A DNA stretch of 60,187 nucleotides from JANXYW01 sp964458665 (GCA_964458665.1 CAYWOO010000145.1:1-60187), one strand, 5' to 3'; positions 1 to 8,508 are shown, numbered from the stretch's first letter. Notes: generated by a model from the letters alone, not told the origin. Numbers and translations: made by a program.

Positions 1-76
1 GAAGTTAGATGTGGGAAGTTAGATGTTGGATACGGCGACGCAAAACCTCGAACATCCAACCTCTAACATCCAGAAA

Positions 77-149
77 TGGTGGGCCCGGCAGGATTTGAAC
101 CTGCGCGCCACCGGTTATGAGCCGGGTGCTGCCGCTGAGCTACGGGCCC
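77..149 (-). tRNA. tRNA-Met (anticodon CAU), CCA encoded
   Basis: Read on the minus strand, a 7-bp acceptor stem (GGGCCCG with CGGGCCC) encloses a D-arm, an anticodon arm with loop CTCATAA (anticodon CAU), and a T-arm with GGTTCAAATCC. The discriminator base is A and CCA is encoded. One position of the anticodon stem looks mismatched. CAU could be elongator Met, initiator, or Ile2 after lysidine modification; the sequence alone does not settle which. It could serve as an integration site, but no integrase lies next to it. Confidence 0.93.
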
Positions 150-334
150 GCGCGGGGATGATAGCAAGTTGGTCGTCGGTTGCTGGTCGCCAGTCTTCGG
201 GGGCATCACTGAGCACACACGGCCACGGAGATCGCGGAGACTTGCGCCTGGGTGGCATTCGGCGCGGGCGAAGCCGCGCGTGACGTGCGTTGTTGGGCTC
301 ACTTTCCGCCGCGTCGGGAACTTCGCTCGGTCCG
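150..334. other. intergenic stretch without a recognisable gene
   Basis: This gap lies between the tRNA and the 3' end of the cyclase gene. I see no ORF with recognisable protein content, no convincing promoter and no terminator. The bases at 1-76 before the tRNA are a low-complexity repeat of a TTAGATGT-like word with a partly inverted copy, a type of intergenic filler that recurs elsewhere in the window. Confidence 0.4.
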
Positions 335-1237
335 CTAAAACAGCGCGGTCGGGTTCACGGGGGATCCGGTGCCGCCGTCCAGCGGGAGGGGTGCGAAGGT
401 CAACATGAATTCGTAGCGGTTCTCTTCGGCGCAGGCTTCTGCCAGTGGTTGGAGGAGGGCGTTGTCCAAGAGCGCGACGCCGTAGGCGAAGATCGCGCCG
501 TGCATCGTCCACGTCATGCCGTACTCGTTGGGCGCCGCGTCCATGAGGTCCCAGGCGAGGACGGCGACATCGTGGTCGCGCACGAACGGAAGGCATGACG
601 CGTGGAGGCCGGGGCTGGGCGGGCGGTAGCCGCTCCACGCGGGATGGGCCGCTTGCCACGCCTCGCGCCCGCTGTAGACGACGAGCGCATCTCCAGGCTC
701 CAGAGCCACGCCCTGCGCCTTAGCGATCGCCTCCAGTTCGTTGCCATGCACCGGCTTCTCGATGGTGACCGAAGGTTCGCCACGAAACTTCGGGACATCC
801 AGCAGCACGCCGCGCGTGGTGATGCCGTCACGCCAGTGGTCGATGGAGCCGAAGCGCGCGCCCTGGCTGGTAACCTCGACCTTTGGGTCGCGCCCGTTCC
901 ACATACCGGCCTCGTCCCAGACGTGGCAGAGTGCATCGACGTGCGTGGTGACGTAGCCGTGGTACGCGATACCGATGTGATCGACGACGGCAGTGTCGAT
1001 AACCCGAAACCAGTGCGTGGCGGGCATGGGGTTGTTGCGGCCCGGCACCGTCGGGATATCGCGGCTGAGCGAGACACTCCGGCCCGTGCGGACGAGCGAC
1101 GCAGCGCGCACACGCTTCTCGGGCGTGATGAGGTTGATGGCCCCCCGCTGGTCGTCGTCGCCCCAGCGGCCCCAGTTGTTGCGTTCGCGCAGGTACGACA
1201 GGGCCTCGGCTGCGGTTGGCGAAGGTTCGGCGGGCAT
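335..1237 (-). CDS. cyclase family protein (kynurenine formamidase-like metal hydrolase)
   Basis: A 300-residue protein of the PF04199 cyclase family. It carries the metal-binding pattern HGYVTTHVDALCH at about residues 93-105, which corresponds to the HxGTHxDxPxH signature. It also has the N-terminal block GRWGDDDQRGAINLITPEKR typical of the longer branch that acts on cyclic amides and N-formyl compounds. Members are cytosolic Mn/Zn amidohydrolases. Length matches the branch. It stands alone on the minus strand, divergent from a TetR regulator about 160 bp away that could control it. The substrate cannot be told from sequence. Confidence 0.85.
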   Translation of the reverse strand: MPAEPSPTAAEALSYLRERNNWGRWGDDDQRGAINLITPEKRVRAASLVRTGRSVSLSRDIPTVPGRNNPMPATHWFRVIDTAVVDHIGIAYHGYVTTHVDALCHVWDEAGMWNGRDPKVEVTSQGARFGSIDHWRDGITTRGVLLDVPKFRGEPSVTIEKPVHGNELEAIAKAQGVALEPGDALVVYSGREAWQAAHPAWSGYRPPSPGLHASCLPFVRDHDVAVLAWDLMDAAPNEYGMTWTMHGAIFAYGVALLDNALLQPLAEACAEENRYEFMLTFAPLPLDGGTGSPVNPTALF

Positions 1238-1399
1238 GCGCTTGCTCCTTGGGCTGCTGTGGTCTGAGGGGCGGTCCCTCGTGGAGGCGATCCTAGCACG
1301 AGCGCCGCGCGAGCGGACCGGGCCGTCCGGGTGCGAGGGGCGTCAGGTTGCGGTTTCCGTACGCGAATACCGTTGACAGGACAGGAGCCGAAGCAGAGA

Positions 1400-2059
1400 A
1401 TGAACGAGATTCAGTGTGGGAGTATGCCTGTGTCCACAGCGTCGGTCATCGAACGCACCCGCCGTACCGAGATCGCCAAAGCTGCACGTCGCGAGGAGAT
1501 CCTGGTGGCGGCAAGGCGCATCTTCGCGGGCCAGGGCTTTCGCGGCACAACGATCGCAGACATCGCCGACGAGGCTGGCATCGCACTCGGGACCATCTAC
1601 CTCTACTTCTCGTCGAAGGAGGATGTGTTCGCCGCACTGAGCGAGCAGTTCAGTGAGCTGGTCGTGGCGGCGATGCGCGACGTGCCCGACGCCGCGTCAC
1701 TCGAGTCGACCATCCGGCAGCGCGTGGACAACGTATTCGCCATGTGCGCACAGAATCGCGACCTCATCCGGCTGGTGGTGTTGAATACGGATCCGGACAG
1801 CGCAGCGACGCACCGGATGCGCGAAGCGGAGGCGGAGCGCAGCGGCCCGATGACGGAGGCGATCCGGGAGGCGATGGTCGCTGGCTTCATCCGGGCTGGA
1901 GATCCCTGTATCATGGCGAAACTCGTCACCGGGTTGGTCAGCATCGCCGTGTATCAGGCGTTTGTGTTGGCGGACGGGCGAGACGCGGACAAGTACCGGA
2001 CCGCGTGCGCGGACATGATCACCTCGTACATGACGCCGCAGCACCGGGACGGCGGCTAG
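1400..2059 (+). CDS. TetR/AcrR family transcriptional regulator
   Basis: About 219 residues. The N-terminal DNA-binding domain reads REEILVAARRIFAGQGFRGT then TIADIADEAGIALGTIYLYF, a textbook TetR helix-turn-helix with the conserved GT-YLYF ending. The C-terminal half is a variable all-helical ligand domain. ATG 1400 was chosen because AGGAG lies at about 1383-1387; ATG 1424 is possible but has GGGAG directly against it. It reads toward the membrane protein at 2133, about 70 bp downstream, so it may regulate that gene or the divergent cyclase gene. The ligand is unknown. Confidence 0.88.
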   Translation: MNEIQCGSMPVSTASVIERTRRTEIAKAARREEILVAARRIFAGQGFRGTTIADIADEAGIALGTIYLYFSSKEDVFAALSEQFSELVVAAMRDVPDAASLESTIRQRVDNVFAMCAQNRDLIRLVVLNTDPDSAATHRMREAEAERSGPMTEAIREAMVAGFIRAGDPCIMAKLVTGLVSIAVYQAFVLADGRDADKYRTACADMITSYMTPQHRDGG

Positions 2060-2132
2060 CGGGAACCGGTATGCATGTCTGGCGGTAGTAAGAATGTGGA
2101 AATGACCGGCGCAGGGCAGTAAGGAGCGGGCG

Positions 2133-3410
2133 ATGGCGAGCGTAGATCGATTTGCGGACCTAGAGCGGGTGGAGGAGCGGTCGGCGCGCAGCGCCAGTGC
2201 GGCGTGGCTCCTGGAGGCGACTACGTGGTTCTCCGTGGCCATCGCCGGGATCTTGGTCGTATTCGTCGGCCTGGCGGTCGATGCGTACCGGCACAATCAC
2301 AACGCCGCGGAAGAGTCGCTGCTGAGCCTAGGCAATCCAGGGCATCTACTGGCGGCGATCGGACTGACCGTCACGTCGGCAGCGTTGCTGCTGGGTTTGA
2401 GCGTCGCGTCGCTGAAGGGTGTAGCGACGGCCGAAGCCGCGATCCGGCGGTTCGTGCCTGTGACGGCGGCCTGGGTGGCATTGGCAGTCATAGCGATCGG
2501 GTCGGTGACGTACATCGGCGCCTCGGGCGTGACGGTCGGCCACAGCCACGGCGCAGCCAGCAGCGTCGCTGCGGACACAACACATCAAGACGCCGCGGCC
2601 GCGGACGACGCCGCCGGCGTGGCGCAGGCTCTGAAGAGCCAGGGGATCGACACAGGCGGTGGAGGTACATCTGGCGGCTCGAACGGCGGGCAGGATCCGG
2701 CATCCGTACCCGGCGCGCTCACGCAGGGATCGAACGGAGAACCGAATGGCGGCCATCACGACCACGGCCAGCAGCCCACGTTCACGCAGCTCCAGACGCT
2801 TTCGCAGGACAAGCTGATGCCGCTGTTCCCGTCCGGGACGATGACATCGGCCGACTACCCGAAGTTCAAGGAGCAGGTGGACCAGACACGCCAAGTGGCG
2901 CTGAAGTTCAAGACGCCAGCGGATGCGCTTGCGGCCGGCTACGTGCGGACGACGAGCGACGTGCCCTATATGGGCCAACACTATCTGAACTACAACTATG
3001 TGAAGTCGGGGATCTTCGATCCGGAACACCCGCAGGGTCTGCTGTTCAGCAAGATCGATAGCGGTGAAGAGAAGCTGGTGGGCGTGTGGTTCCTGCTGAT
3101 CCCTGGCCTCGGGGGCGTCACGCGCGACACCGAGCCGGGCGGCTTTGCGGGCGACCTCGACCTGTGGCACGCGCACACGGGCCTCTGCTTGACCGGGCTG
3201 AAGGGCGCGAGCGAGGGCGAGACACGGGAGAGCTGCAGCGCCAAGGGCGGCAACTTCACCGCGGACTTGCGCTGGATGATGCACGTGTGGGTTGCGACGG
3301 AGACGACCGAGAACCCTGAAGGCGTGTTCGCCTACTTGAACGGCGATCTGTTCAACAAGCAGCAGGCCGCCGCGAAGGCGACTGATGCTCCGAGCGGCGT
3401 CACTCCGTAG
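2133..3410 (+). CDS. membrane protein with His-rich loop and WHAH/MHVW extracytoplasmic domain
   Basis: A 425-residue protein. Three hydrophobic segments lie at about residues 30-52, 70-92 and 107-131. They are followed by a Gly/Ser/Ala-rich linker with a HHDHG cluster and a C-terminal globular domain of about 190 residues. That domain carries YMGQHYLN, WHAHTGLC and WMMHVW, arrangements of His, Cys and Met that suggest metal binding. I recognise it as a recurrent conserved-hypothetical domain but cannot name it. AAGGAG precedes the ATG by about 8 nt. Possible roles in copper or other metal handling are inference. It lies just downstream of the TetR gene and ends before a strong hairpin. Confidence 0.75.
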   Translation: MASVDRFADLERVEERSARSASAAWLLEATTWFSVAIAGILVVFVGLAVDAYRHNHNAAEESLLSLGNPGHLLAAIGLTVTSAALLLGLSVASLKGVATAEAAIRRFVPVTAAWVALAVIAIGSVTYIGASGVTVGHSHGAASSVAADTTHQDAAAADDAAGVAQALKSQGIDTGGGGTSGGSNGGQDPASVPGALTQGSNGEPNGGHHDHGQQPTFTQLQTLSQDKLMPLFPSGTMTSADYPKFKEQVDQTRQVALKFKTPADALAAGYVRTTSDVPYMGQHYLNYNYVKSGIFDPEHPQGLLFSKIDSGEEKLVGVWFLLIPGLGGVTRDTEPGGFAGDLDLWHAHTGLCLTGLKGASEGETRESCSAKGGNFTADLRWMMHVWVATETTENPEGVFAYLNGDLFNKQQAAAKATDAPSGVTP

Positions 3411-3446
3411 GGAGTTCGTAGTTCGTAGTCGGTAGTTTTGTAGCTT

Positions 3447-3470
3447 AGAGGGGCCCGCGCGGGCCCCTCT
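3447..3470 (+). terminator. intrinsic terminator after the membrane protein gene
   Basis: A perfect 24-nt palindrome (AGAGGGGCCCGC and its complement) is followed by TCTGTTCC. The hairpin is very stable and the T-tract weak. It lies 37 bp after the stop of the membrane protein gene and just before the -10 element of the first TA cassette, so it insulates the cassette from upstream transcription. Confidence 0.7.
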
Positions 3471-3481
3471 TCTGTTCCCGG

Positions 3482-3487
3482 TACAAT
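3482..3487 (+). promoter_or_regulatory. -10 element (TACAAT) of a leaderless antitoxin promoter
   Basis: TACAAT ends 8 nt before the antitoxin ATG at 3496. A start site 6-8 nt downstream of a -10 element would fall on or next to the ATG, so the mRNA should have no 5' UTR. No Shine-Dalgarno sequence fits. No good -35 hexamer is visible because the terminator hairpin occupies that place. The three paralogous antitoxin genes have the same spacing. Confidence 0.6.
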
Positions 3488-3495
3488 AGTGGGCT

Positions 3496-3705
3496 ATGGT
3501 GATTCGACGAGATGCGAAACCTGCGGGGCCGGCGAAGAAGCGCGCGACGCCAGCGAAGCCTCGCCCGGTCGCGCGCCCACGCACGTTCTGGGACGATCTG
3601 GCGGACATCGGGAGCTCGATACCCAAGGAAGATCTTGCGTTCCTGCCGCGCGACGCGGCGGAGCGCTTTGACGAGTACTTCGATGCCGGTGCGATGAAGC
3701 CATAG
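3496..3705 (+). CDS. small basic antitoxin-like protein, copy A
   Basis: 69 residues. The first 30 are rich in Lys, Arg, Pro and Ala (MVIRRDAKPAGPAKKRATPA), a disordered and possibly nucleic-acid-binding tail. The second half is an acidic amphipathic block, FWDDLADIGSSIPKEDLAFLPRDAAERFDEYF. Its framework aromatic-E/D-x2-A-x2-G-x2-IP-E/D-L-x3-P-x-D-A is shared with the small proteins at 34838, 46777 and 47043. It directly precedes and overlaps a PIN toxin gene by one base, the usual gene order of a type II TA pair. It is not a MazE/AbrB, RHH, Phd or DUF2281 sequence that I recognise. The antitoxin function is inferred from context. Confidence 0.75.
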   Translation: MVIRRDAKPAGPAKKRATPAKPRPVARPRTFWDDLADIGSSIPKEDLAFLPRDAAERFDEYFDAGAMKP

Positions 3706-4133
3706 TGCGCCGCATCTTCATCGACACCGCACATCTGCTTGCCGTCTTCAGCTCACGTGACAATCTTCACCGCGCCGCTCTCGCGGCGACAGCAGGCCTC
3801 CTTGATGAAGGAGAGGTTCAGTTCGTCACGACGCATCTTGTCGTGTCCGAACTCCTCGCATCGCTGTCTCGTGGAGGGCCGTATGTGCGTACCCGCGCGG
3901 TTGACTACGTTGATGACCTCTTGCGCCAAGAAAACGTCTCAGTGGTCGAACTGAACGACGAGCGGTTCGCACGCGGGCTGCAGTTGTATCGCGATCGGCC
4001 GGACAGGTCGTACAGCCTCACAGACTGCGTTTCCATGACCGTGTGCCAGGACCTAGAGATCAGCGACGTGCTGACGGCGGATCACGATTTCGAGCAGGAA
4101 GGGTTCAACATCCTGCTGCGAGCGCGGCGATGA
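3705..4133 (+). CDS. PIN domain toxin (VapC-like, COG2402 type), copy A
   Basis: 142 residues starting with GTG that overlaps the antitoxin stop (TAGTG). The four PIN acidic positions are present: Asp7 in FIDT, Glu49 in VVSELLAS, Asp107 in YSLTDC, and Asp126 with Asp128 in TADHDF, followed by EQEGF. This is the pattern of COG2402-type PIN nucleases. PIN toxins are Mg2+-dependent RNases that usually cut tRNA or rRNA; the target here is unknown. Its stop overlaps the next ATG (ATGA), so antitoxin, toxin, DUF402 and argS form one coupled unit. Close paralogues lie at 35039 and 47238. Confidence 0.88.
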   Translation: MRRIFIDTAHLLAVFSSRDNLHRAALAATAGLLDEGEVQFVTTHLVVSELLASLSRGGPYVRTRAVDYVDDLLRQENVSVVELNDERFARGLQLYRDRPDRSYSLTDCVSMTVCQDLEISDVLTADHDFEQEGFNILLRARR

Positions 4134-4633
4134 CGGATTCGCTGATCGGCCGCGAGACGCCGGTGCACATCACGAAATACGACGGGTCGTATCACCGGCG
4201 CTGGCCAGGGCGGTTCGTGTTGCAGAAGGGGCCGCTGTCGCTCGTGTCGTTCGCGGTCGGTGACATCATCGCGCGGACGCCGGTCGCCGCCGACGATCCG
4301 CGGCAGTCACGGTCGCGCTGGCCGGGCGACCTCTATCTCTGGGATGACCGCTGGTACAACGTCTCGCGCATGCCGCGAGGCGGCCGCACGTGGTTCTATG
4401 TAAACATCGCGACGCCGGTCGAGTTCGATGGCGCGCAGTTCCACTGCATCGACCTGGACTTGGATGTTTCGTGGTTTGTGGGCGACGAACCGCGGGTTCT
4501 GGATGAGGACGAATTCCTCGCGCACAGCGCGTCCATGAGTTACCCTGCCGACGTTATCGAGCGTGCGCGCGCCGCCGTGGACGAGGTCCTCGGATTGATT
4601 GGGCAGCGCGCTTTTCCATTTGATCGGGCATGA
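4130..4633 (+). CDS. DUF402 domain protein
   Basis: 167 residues from the ATG that overlaps the PIN stop codon. The segment FYVNIATPVEFDGAQFHCID, followed by LDLDVSW and VLDEDEFLAHSASMSYP, is the signature of DUF402 (PF04167). Some members of this fold are nucleoside di/triphosphate or pyrophosphate hydrolases with a metal site built from Asp and Glu. The stop again overlaps the next ATG (ATGA) of argS. The context gives no specific substrate. Confidence 0.85.
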   Translation: MTDSLIGRETPVHITKYDGSYHRRWPGRFVLQKGPLSLVSFAVGDIIARTPVAADDPRQSRSRWPGDLYLWDDRWYNVSRMPRGGRTWFYVNIATPVEFDGAQFHCIDLDLDVSWFVGDEPRVLDEDEFLAHSASMSYPADVIERARAAVDEVLGLIGQRAFPFDRA

Positions 4634-6294
4634 TTCGCGACGACCTGGCAGGGATGATCGAGTCGGCGGTACAGGCGGCTATGGAGGCCGGCGAGCTGCC
4701 ACAGGTCGCGCTGCCGGAGTTGGTGATCGAGCGGCCTGCGAAGCTCGGACACGGCGACTATGCGACGAATCTGCCGATGCGGCTCGCGCGAGCGGCGCGC
4801 GCCAATCCACTGGATATTGCGAAGGCGATCGCCGCGCGTATTCCGCTTCAAGGCGGCATCAGCGCCGCCGAAGTGGCGCCGCCCGGCTTCATCAACTTCC
4901 GTCTCTCCGAGTCTTGGCTGGCCCAGCAGACGAACGCGATCGTCGCAGCGGGGCCGTCGTTCGGGAACATCGGCCTCGGCGCGAGCCAGAAGATCCAGGT
5001 GGAGTTCGTCAGCGCGAACCCGACCGGGCCGCTGACGGCGGGCAACGGTCGCGGCGCGGCGATCGGCAGTGTGCTGGCATCGGTGCTGGAAGCGGCAGGC
5101 TACGACGTCGAGCGCGAGTACCTGGTGAACGACGCCGGCACACAGACGGAAGTCTTTGGCCGGACGCTGGTGACGCGCTACCAGCAGCTGCTGGGCAAGA
5201 ACGTCGAGATCCCCGCGGACGGCTACCCCGGCGAGTACATGATCGATCTCGCGAAGCGGATCCGCGATGAATCCGGCGACGCGTACGCCGATGCGACGAT
5301 CGAATCGCCACCTACAGAGATGGTGCTGCGCGGCATCGACATGCTGGTCGAGGGCATCGAGCAGGATCTGCTGCGGCTAGGCGTGAAGTACGACGTCTGG
5401 TTCCGCGAGCGCTGGGTGTACGAGGGCGACAACGTCTACGAAGCGTCGATGAAGGCGCTGCGCGATCAGGGCTACCTGGTGGAAAAGGAGGGCGCGCTCT
5501 GGTTCGCCTCCACCGAGCTGGGCGAAGACAAGGACAACGTCGTCATCCGCAGCAGCGGCCGTCCGACGTACTTCGCGTCGGACATCGCGTATCACTACGA
5601 CAAGTTCGTGGTGCGGAAGTTTGACCGCGTCATCGACGTCTGGGGCGCCGACCATCAGGGCCACGTCTCGCGCATGAAGGCGGCGGCGCAGGCGATCGGC
5701 GTGGCGCCGTCTCGGCTGGACATTCTGATCTATCAGCTCGTGAGCTTCCGCCGCGGCGAGGAGCTGGTGCGGCTCTCGAAGCGCTCCGGCAACATCGTGC
5801 TGATGCGTGACGTGGTGGATGAAGTCGGTGCGGATGCGGCGCGTTTCTTCTTCCTCTCGCGCTCCGCCGATAGCCAGATGGAGTTCGACCTGGAGCTGGC
5901 GAAGCGCCAATCGGCCGAAAACCCGGTGTTCTATGTGCAGTACGCCCACGCGCGCATCGCGGGCATCCTGGCGAAGGCGGAGGGGCGCGTCGCCGCGTTC
6001 GCGGCCGCCGATGTGGCGCTGCTGACCCATCCGATGGAGATGGCGCTGATCAAGAAGATGCTGGAGCTGCCCGAGCTGGTGCAGCAGATGGCACGCACGA
6101 TGGAGCCGCACCACCTGCCGCACTACGCGGGCGAGCTGGCGACAACATTCCACGCCTTCTACACGGACTGCCGCGTGATCGATGAAGATAACGTGCCGTT
6201 GTCGCAGTCGCGGTTGAAGCTCTGTCTCGCGGCGAAGATTGTGCTGGCGCGCGCGCTGACGCTGATGGGGATGTCGACCCCGGAGCGGATGTAG
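4630..6294 (+). CDS. argS: arginyl-tRNA synthetase
   Basis: 554 residues, the full length of bacterial class Ia ArgRS. The N-terminal additional domain is followed by the catalytic entry NPTGPLTAGNGRGAAIG, in which the HIGH motif reads TAGN at about residues 136-139, so the first His is replaced by Thr. The KMSKS equivalent is VRLSKRSGN. The stretch ADHQGHVSRMKAAAQAIG and the C-terminal anticodon-binding helices ending in LCLAAKIVLARALTLMGM are typical. It charges tRNA-Arg with arginine in the cytosol. It is the last gene of the TA-DUF402-argS unit, so an essential gene sits downstream of a toxin. Confidence 0.97.
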   Translation: MIRDDLAGMIESAVQAAMEAGELPQVALPELVIERPAKLGHGDYATNLPMRLARAARANPLDIAKAIAARIPLQGGISAAEVAPPGFINFRLSESWLAQQTNAIVAAGPSFGNIGLGASQKIQVEFVSANPTGPLTAGNGRGAAIGSVLASVLEAAGYDVEREYLVNDAGTQTEVFGRTLVTRYQQLLGKNVEIPADGYPGEYMIDLAKRIRDESGDAYADATIESPPTEMVLRGIDMLVEGIEQDLLRLGVKYDVWFRERWVYEGDNVYEASMKALRDQGYLVEKEGALWFASTELGEDKDNVVIRSSGRPTYFASDIAYHYDKFVVRKFDRVIDVWGADHQGHVSRMKAAAQAIGVAPSRLDILIYQLVSFRRGEELVRLSKRSGNIVLMRDVVDEVGADAARFFFLSRSADSQMEFDLELAKRQSAENPVFYVQYAHARIAGILAKAEGRVAAFAAADVALLTHPMEMALIKKMLELPELVQQMARTMEPHHLPHYAGELATTFHAFYTDCRVIDEDNVPLSQSRLKLCLAAKIVLARALTLMGMSTPERM

Positions 6295-6378
6295 CGCGCG
6301 TGTCGTCAGTCGTGGGCGATGATGGTCGGAACGCTGTAGGGGCGCAACCCGTTGCGCTCGCCCCCCGATCGGGAACTC

Positions 6379-7440
6379 ATGCTCCGTAACTCAATGCAGA
6401 TGCACGAAATGCCCAGGACGGATCTGAAGGTACGTCCCTACGGCCTCGGCCGGCCCTCCTTCGTTCGGTTACGCACCCTTGGCATGGTTGCGGCGCTCGT
6501 CGTACTTGCCCTCGGCTTGGCCGCATGTGGCGATGGCAGTGGCAGCGGGCCGCCGGCGGCGCTGATCGTGTACGAGTCGAAGACGATCGCGGACGGCGTA
6601 ACGAACGTATGGACGATTGACCCAGCGTCCGGCGCAGCTACGCAGTTGACGCGGGGAACGGGATTCGATGGCAATCCCGGCTGGTCGCCGGATCATAAGC
6701 GCATCATCTTCAGCTCCGACCGCGACAACGCGGCCGGGAAGGCCGACCTCTACGTGATGAACGCCGAGGGCGGCGGCGTGCGGCGGCTGACCAGCACGGC
6801 CGGCGTGAACGAATGGAGCGCGAAGTTCAGCCCGGACGGCAAAAACATCGCGTACGGCGCCGACACCGGCGATGGGTGGTTTCTCGCCCTGATGGACGCC
6901 GACGGTTCGAATCAACAGCAGGTCGCCGGGCCCTACAAGCTCGCGGAGTTTCCGTCGTGGCGGCGCTCCGGTCCCCACGAGGTCTACTTCGCTGCGATCG
7001 AGCAGGGTCGCGATGATATGGACATCTACTCGTACGACATGGACACGCGCGAGGTGAAGACGCGCATCTCCACGCCCGCGGCCGATGTCTGTCCGCACTT
7101 CACGCACGACGGCAAGACCCTGACGTACGCGACCGCGCCTCCTGGCGAACCGAAGAACATCGACCTATTCGCGCACGACCTCTCATCCAGCGATACAAGT
7201 GGCGCCCTCGACACGCGGCTGACGGACGATCCGGGCATCGACGACTACGGCAACCCGTCGCCCGATGACGCGACCGTGGTGTTCCTCTCGGACCGCGAAG
7301 ATCCGGCCGAAGGGTACGAGATCATCCCGAAGGCGGCGACGGCGCGCAACGCCGACCTGTACCTGATGGATCGGGACGGCAAAAACCAGCGCCGGCTCAC
7401 GGATACGGCGGCATCGCGGGAGAATGTGCCGGACTGGTAG
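6379..7440 (+). CDS. PD40/TolB-like beta-propeller lipoprotein
   Basis: About 353 residues. The N-terminus has an Arg-containing region, a hydrophobic core and the lipobox LAAC, so it should be a lipid-anchored exported protein. The body contains repeated WD40-like PD40 blades, each with an SPDGK-IAY-like strand (SPDHKRIIFSSD, SPDGKNIAYG, SPDDATVVFLSD). Such TolB-like propellers bind partners outside the membrane. The start is uncertain: ATG 6379, ATG 6409 and a TTG at 6352 all lead into the same signal peptide. A second propeller lipoprotein occurs at 19463. Confidence 0.85.
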   Translation: MLRNSMQMHEMPRTDLKVRPYGLGRPSFVRLRTLGMVAALVVLALGLAACGDGSGSGPPAALIVYESKTIADGVTNVWTIDPASGAATQLTRGTGFDGNPGWSPDHKRIIFSSDRDNAAGKADLYVMNAEGGGVRRLTSTAGVNEWSAKFSPDGKNIAYGADTGDGWFLALMDADGSNQQQVAGPYKLAEFPSWRRSGPHEVYFAAIEQGRDDMDIYSYDMDTREVKTRISTPAADVCPHFTHDGKTLTYATAPPGEPKNIDLFAHDLSSSDTSGALDTRLTDDPGIDDYGNPSPDDATVVFLSDREDPAEGYEIIPKAATARNADLYLMDRDGKNQRRLTDTAASRENVPDW

Positions 7441-7449
7441 CCGCCCCTA

Positions 7450-8508
7450 GTGTCCGAAACCGCAACGCCGCATAATTCACGCGTGGACGTACCTCCTATC
7501 CAGTACGCGCGTACCAGCGATGGCATCAGCATCGCGTACGGCACCGTGGGGGAAGGCACGGGGCTCGTCTACATGCAGGGCATCCCCACGCGTCACTTCA
7601 GCTTGCTTTGGCGGCTCTCCGCCGATGATCGCCTGCTCGCGCAGATCGCCGCCGCGCGCGGGCGGCGTTGGGTCATGTTCGACCCGCGCGGCATGGGGTC
7701 ATCGTCGGCGCCCGACGAGTTCTCGCTTGATGGTTTCGTCGCCGATCTGGAGGCAGTAACGGACAAGCTAGAGCTCACGCAATTCGATCTCGTAGCGGCG
7801 ACGTACTCGAGCCCGATCGCCGTAACGTATGCCGTGAGGCATCCGGACCGCGTCTCCCATCTTGTCTTGCACTATCCGTTTCTGCGCAGCGCCGAGGCGC
7901 TCGACACGCCTGCGATGGCCGCCGTGCGGGCGCTACGCGAGCAGGATTGGACCGTGTTCGCCGACGCCTCAATGCACATCCTGTTTGGGAACCAGTCAGG
8001 CTCGGAGATGGCAAGGATTATGACGCAGGTCCAGAGGGCGGCGATCACACCCGAGCGGGGACGCAAGGTCCTTCGGCTGGTGGACCAGTTCGACATGACG
8101 GAACAGGCAACCCGCGTCGATGTGCCAACGCTCGTCATCACCGAGCCCGACCTGTTTATCGCGGAACACTACAGCCGCGCTGTGGCTGCGGCGATCCCCA
8201 ATGCCCAATTCGTCCTTGCGGAGACGCGCGAACGCTTCGCTAACGAAACGTGGCGATTTATCGGCGCATCGCCGGGCGACACGCCAGCGCCGTTGACTGC
8301 CGGCACCGGCGATGCCGTTACGCTCACACCTCGAGAGCTTGAAGTGCTCGCCGTCCTCGTCGCCGGTCAGAGCAACCGCAAGATCGCGGAATCGCTCGTG
8401 CTCAGCGAGCGGACGGTCGCGCGCCACATCGCCAACATCTACGAGAAGACAGGTGTCCACGGCCGCGCCGAAATCACCGCCTACGCGCTGCGTCACAGGC
8501 TCGTGTAG
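7450..8508 (+). CDS. alpha/beta-hydrolase domain fused to a LuxR-type HTH
   Basis: 352 residues. Residues 20-270 form an alpha/beta-hydrolase fold (VMFDPRGMGSS, HPDRVSHLVLHYPF). Residues about 290-350 form a LuxR/GerE DNA-binding domain (LTPRELEVLAVLVAGQSN, VLSERTVARHIANIYEKTGV). The nucleophile elbow, usually GxSxG, reads ATYSS at about residues 117-121, so Tyr stands where the catalytic Ser should be and the glycines are gone. The hydrolase domain is therefore probably a ligand sensor rather than an enzyme. The start is GTG 7450; GTG 7483 is an alternative. Neighbours do not reveal the ligand. Confidence 0.87.
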   Translation: MSETATPHNSRVDVPPIQYARTSDGISIAYGTVGEGTGLVYMQGIPTRHFSLLWRLSADDRLLAQIAAARGRRWVMFDPRGMGSSSAPDEFSLDGFVADLEAVTDKLELTQFDLVAATYSSPIAVTYAVRHPDRVSHLVLHYPFLRSAEALDTPAMAAVRALREQDWTVFADASMHILFGNQSGSEMARIMTQVQRAAITPERGRKVLRLVDQFDMTEQATRVDVPTLVITEPDLFIAEHYSRAVAAAIPNAQFVLAETRERFANETWRFIGASPGDTPAPLTAGTGDAVTLTPRELEVLAVLVAGQSNRKIAESLVLSERTVARHIANIYEKTGVHGRAEITAYALRHRLV

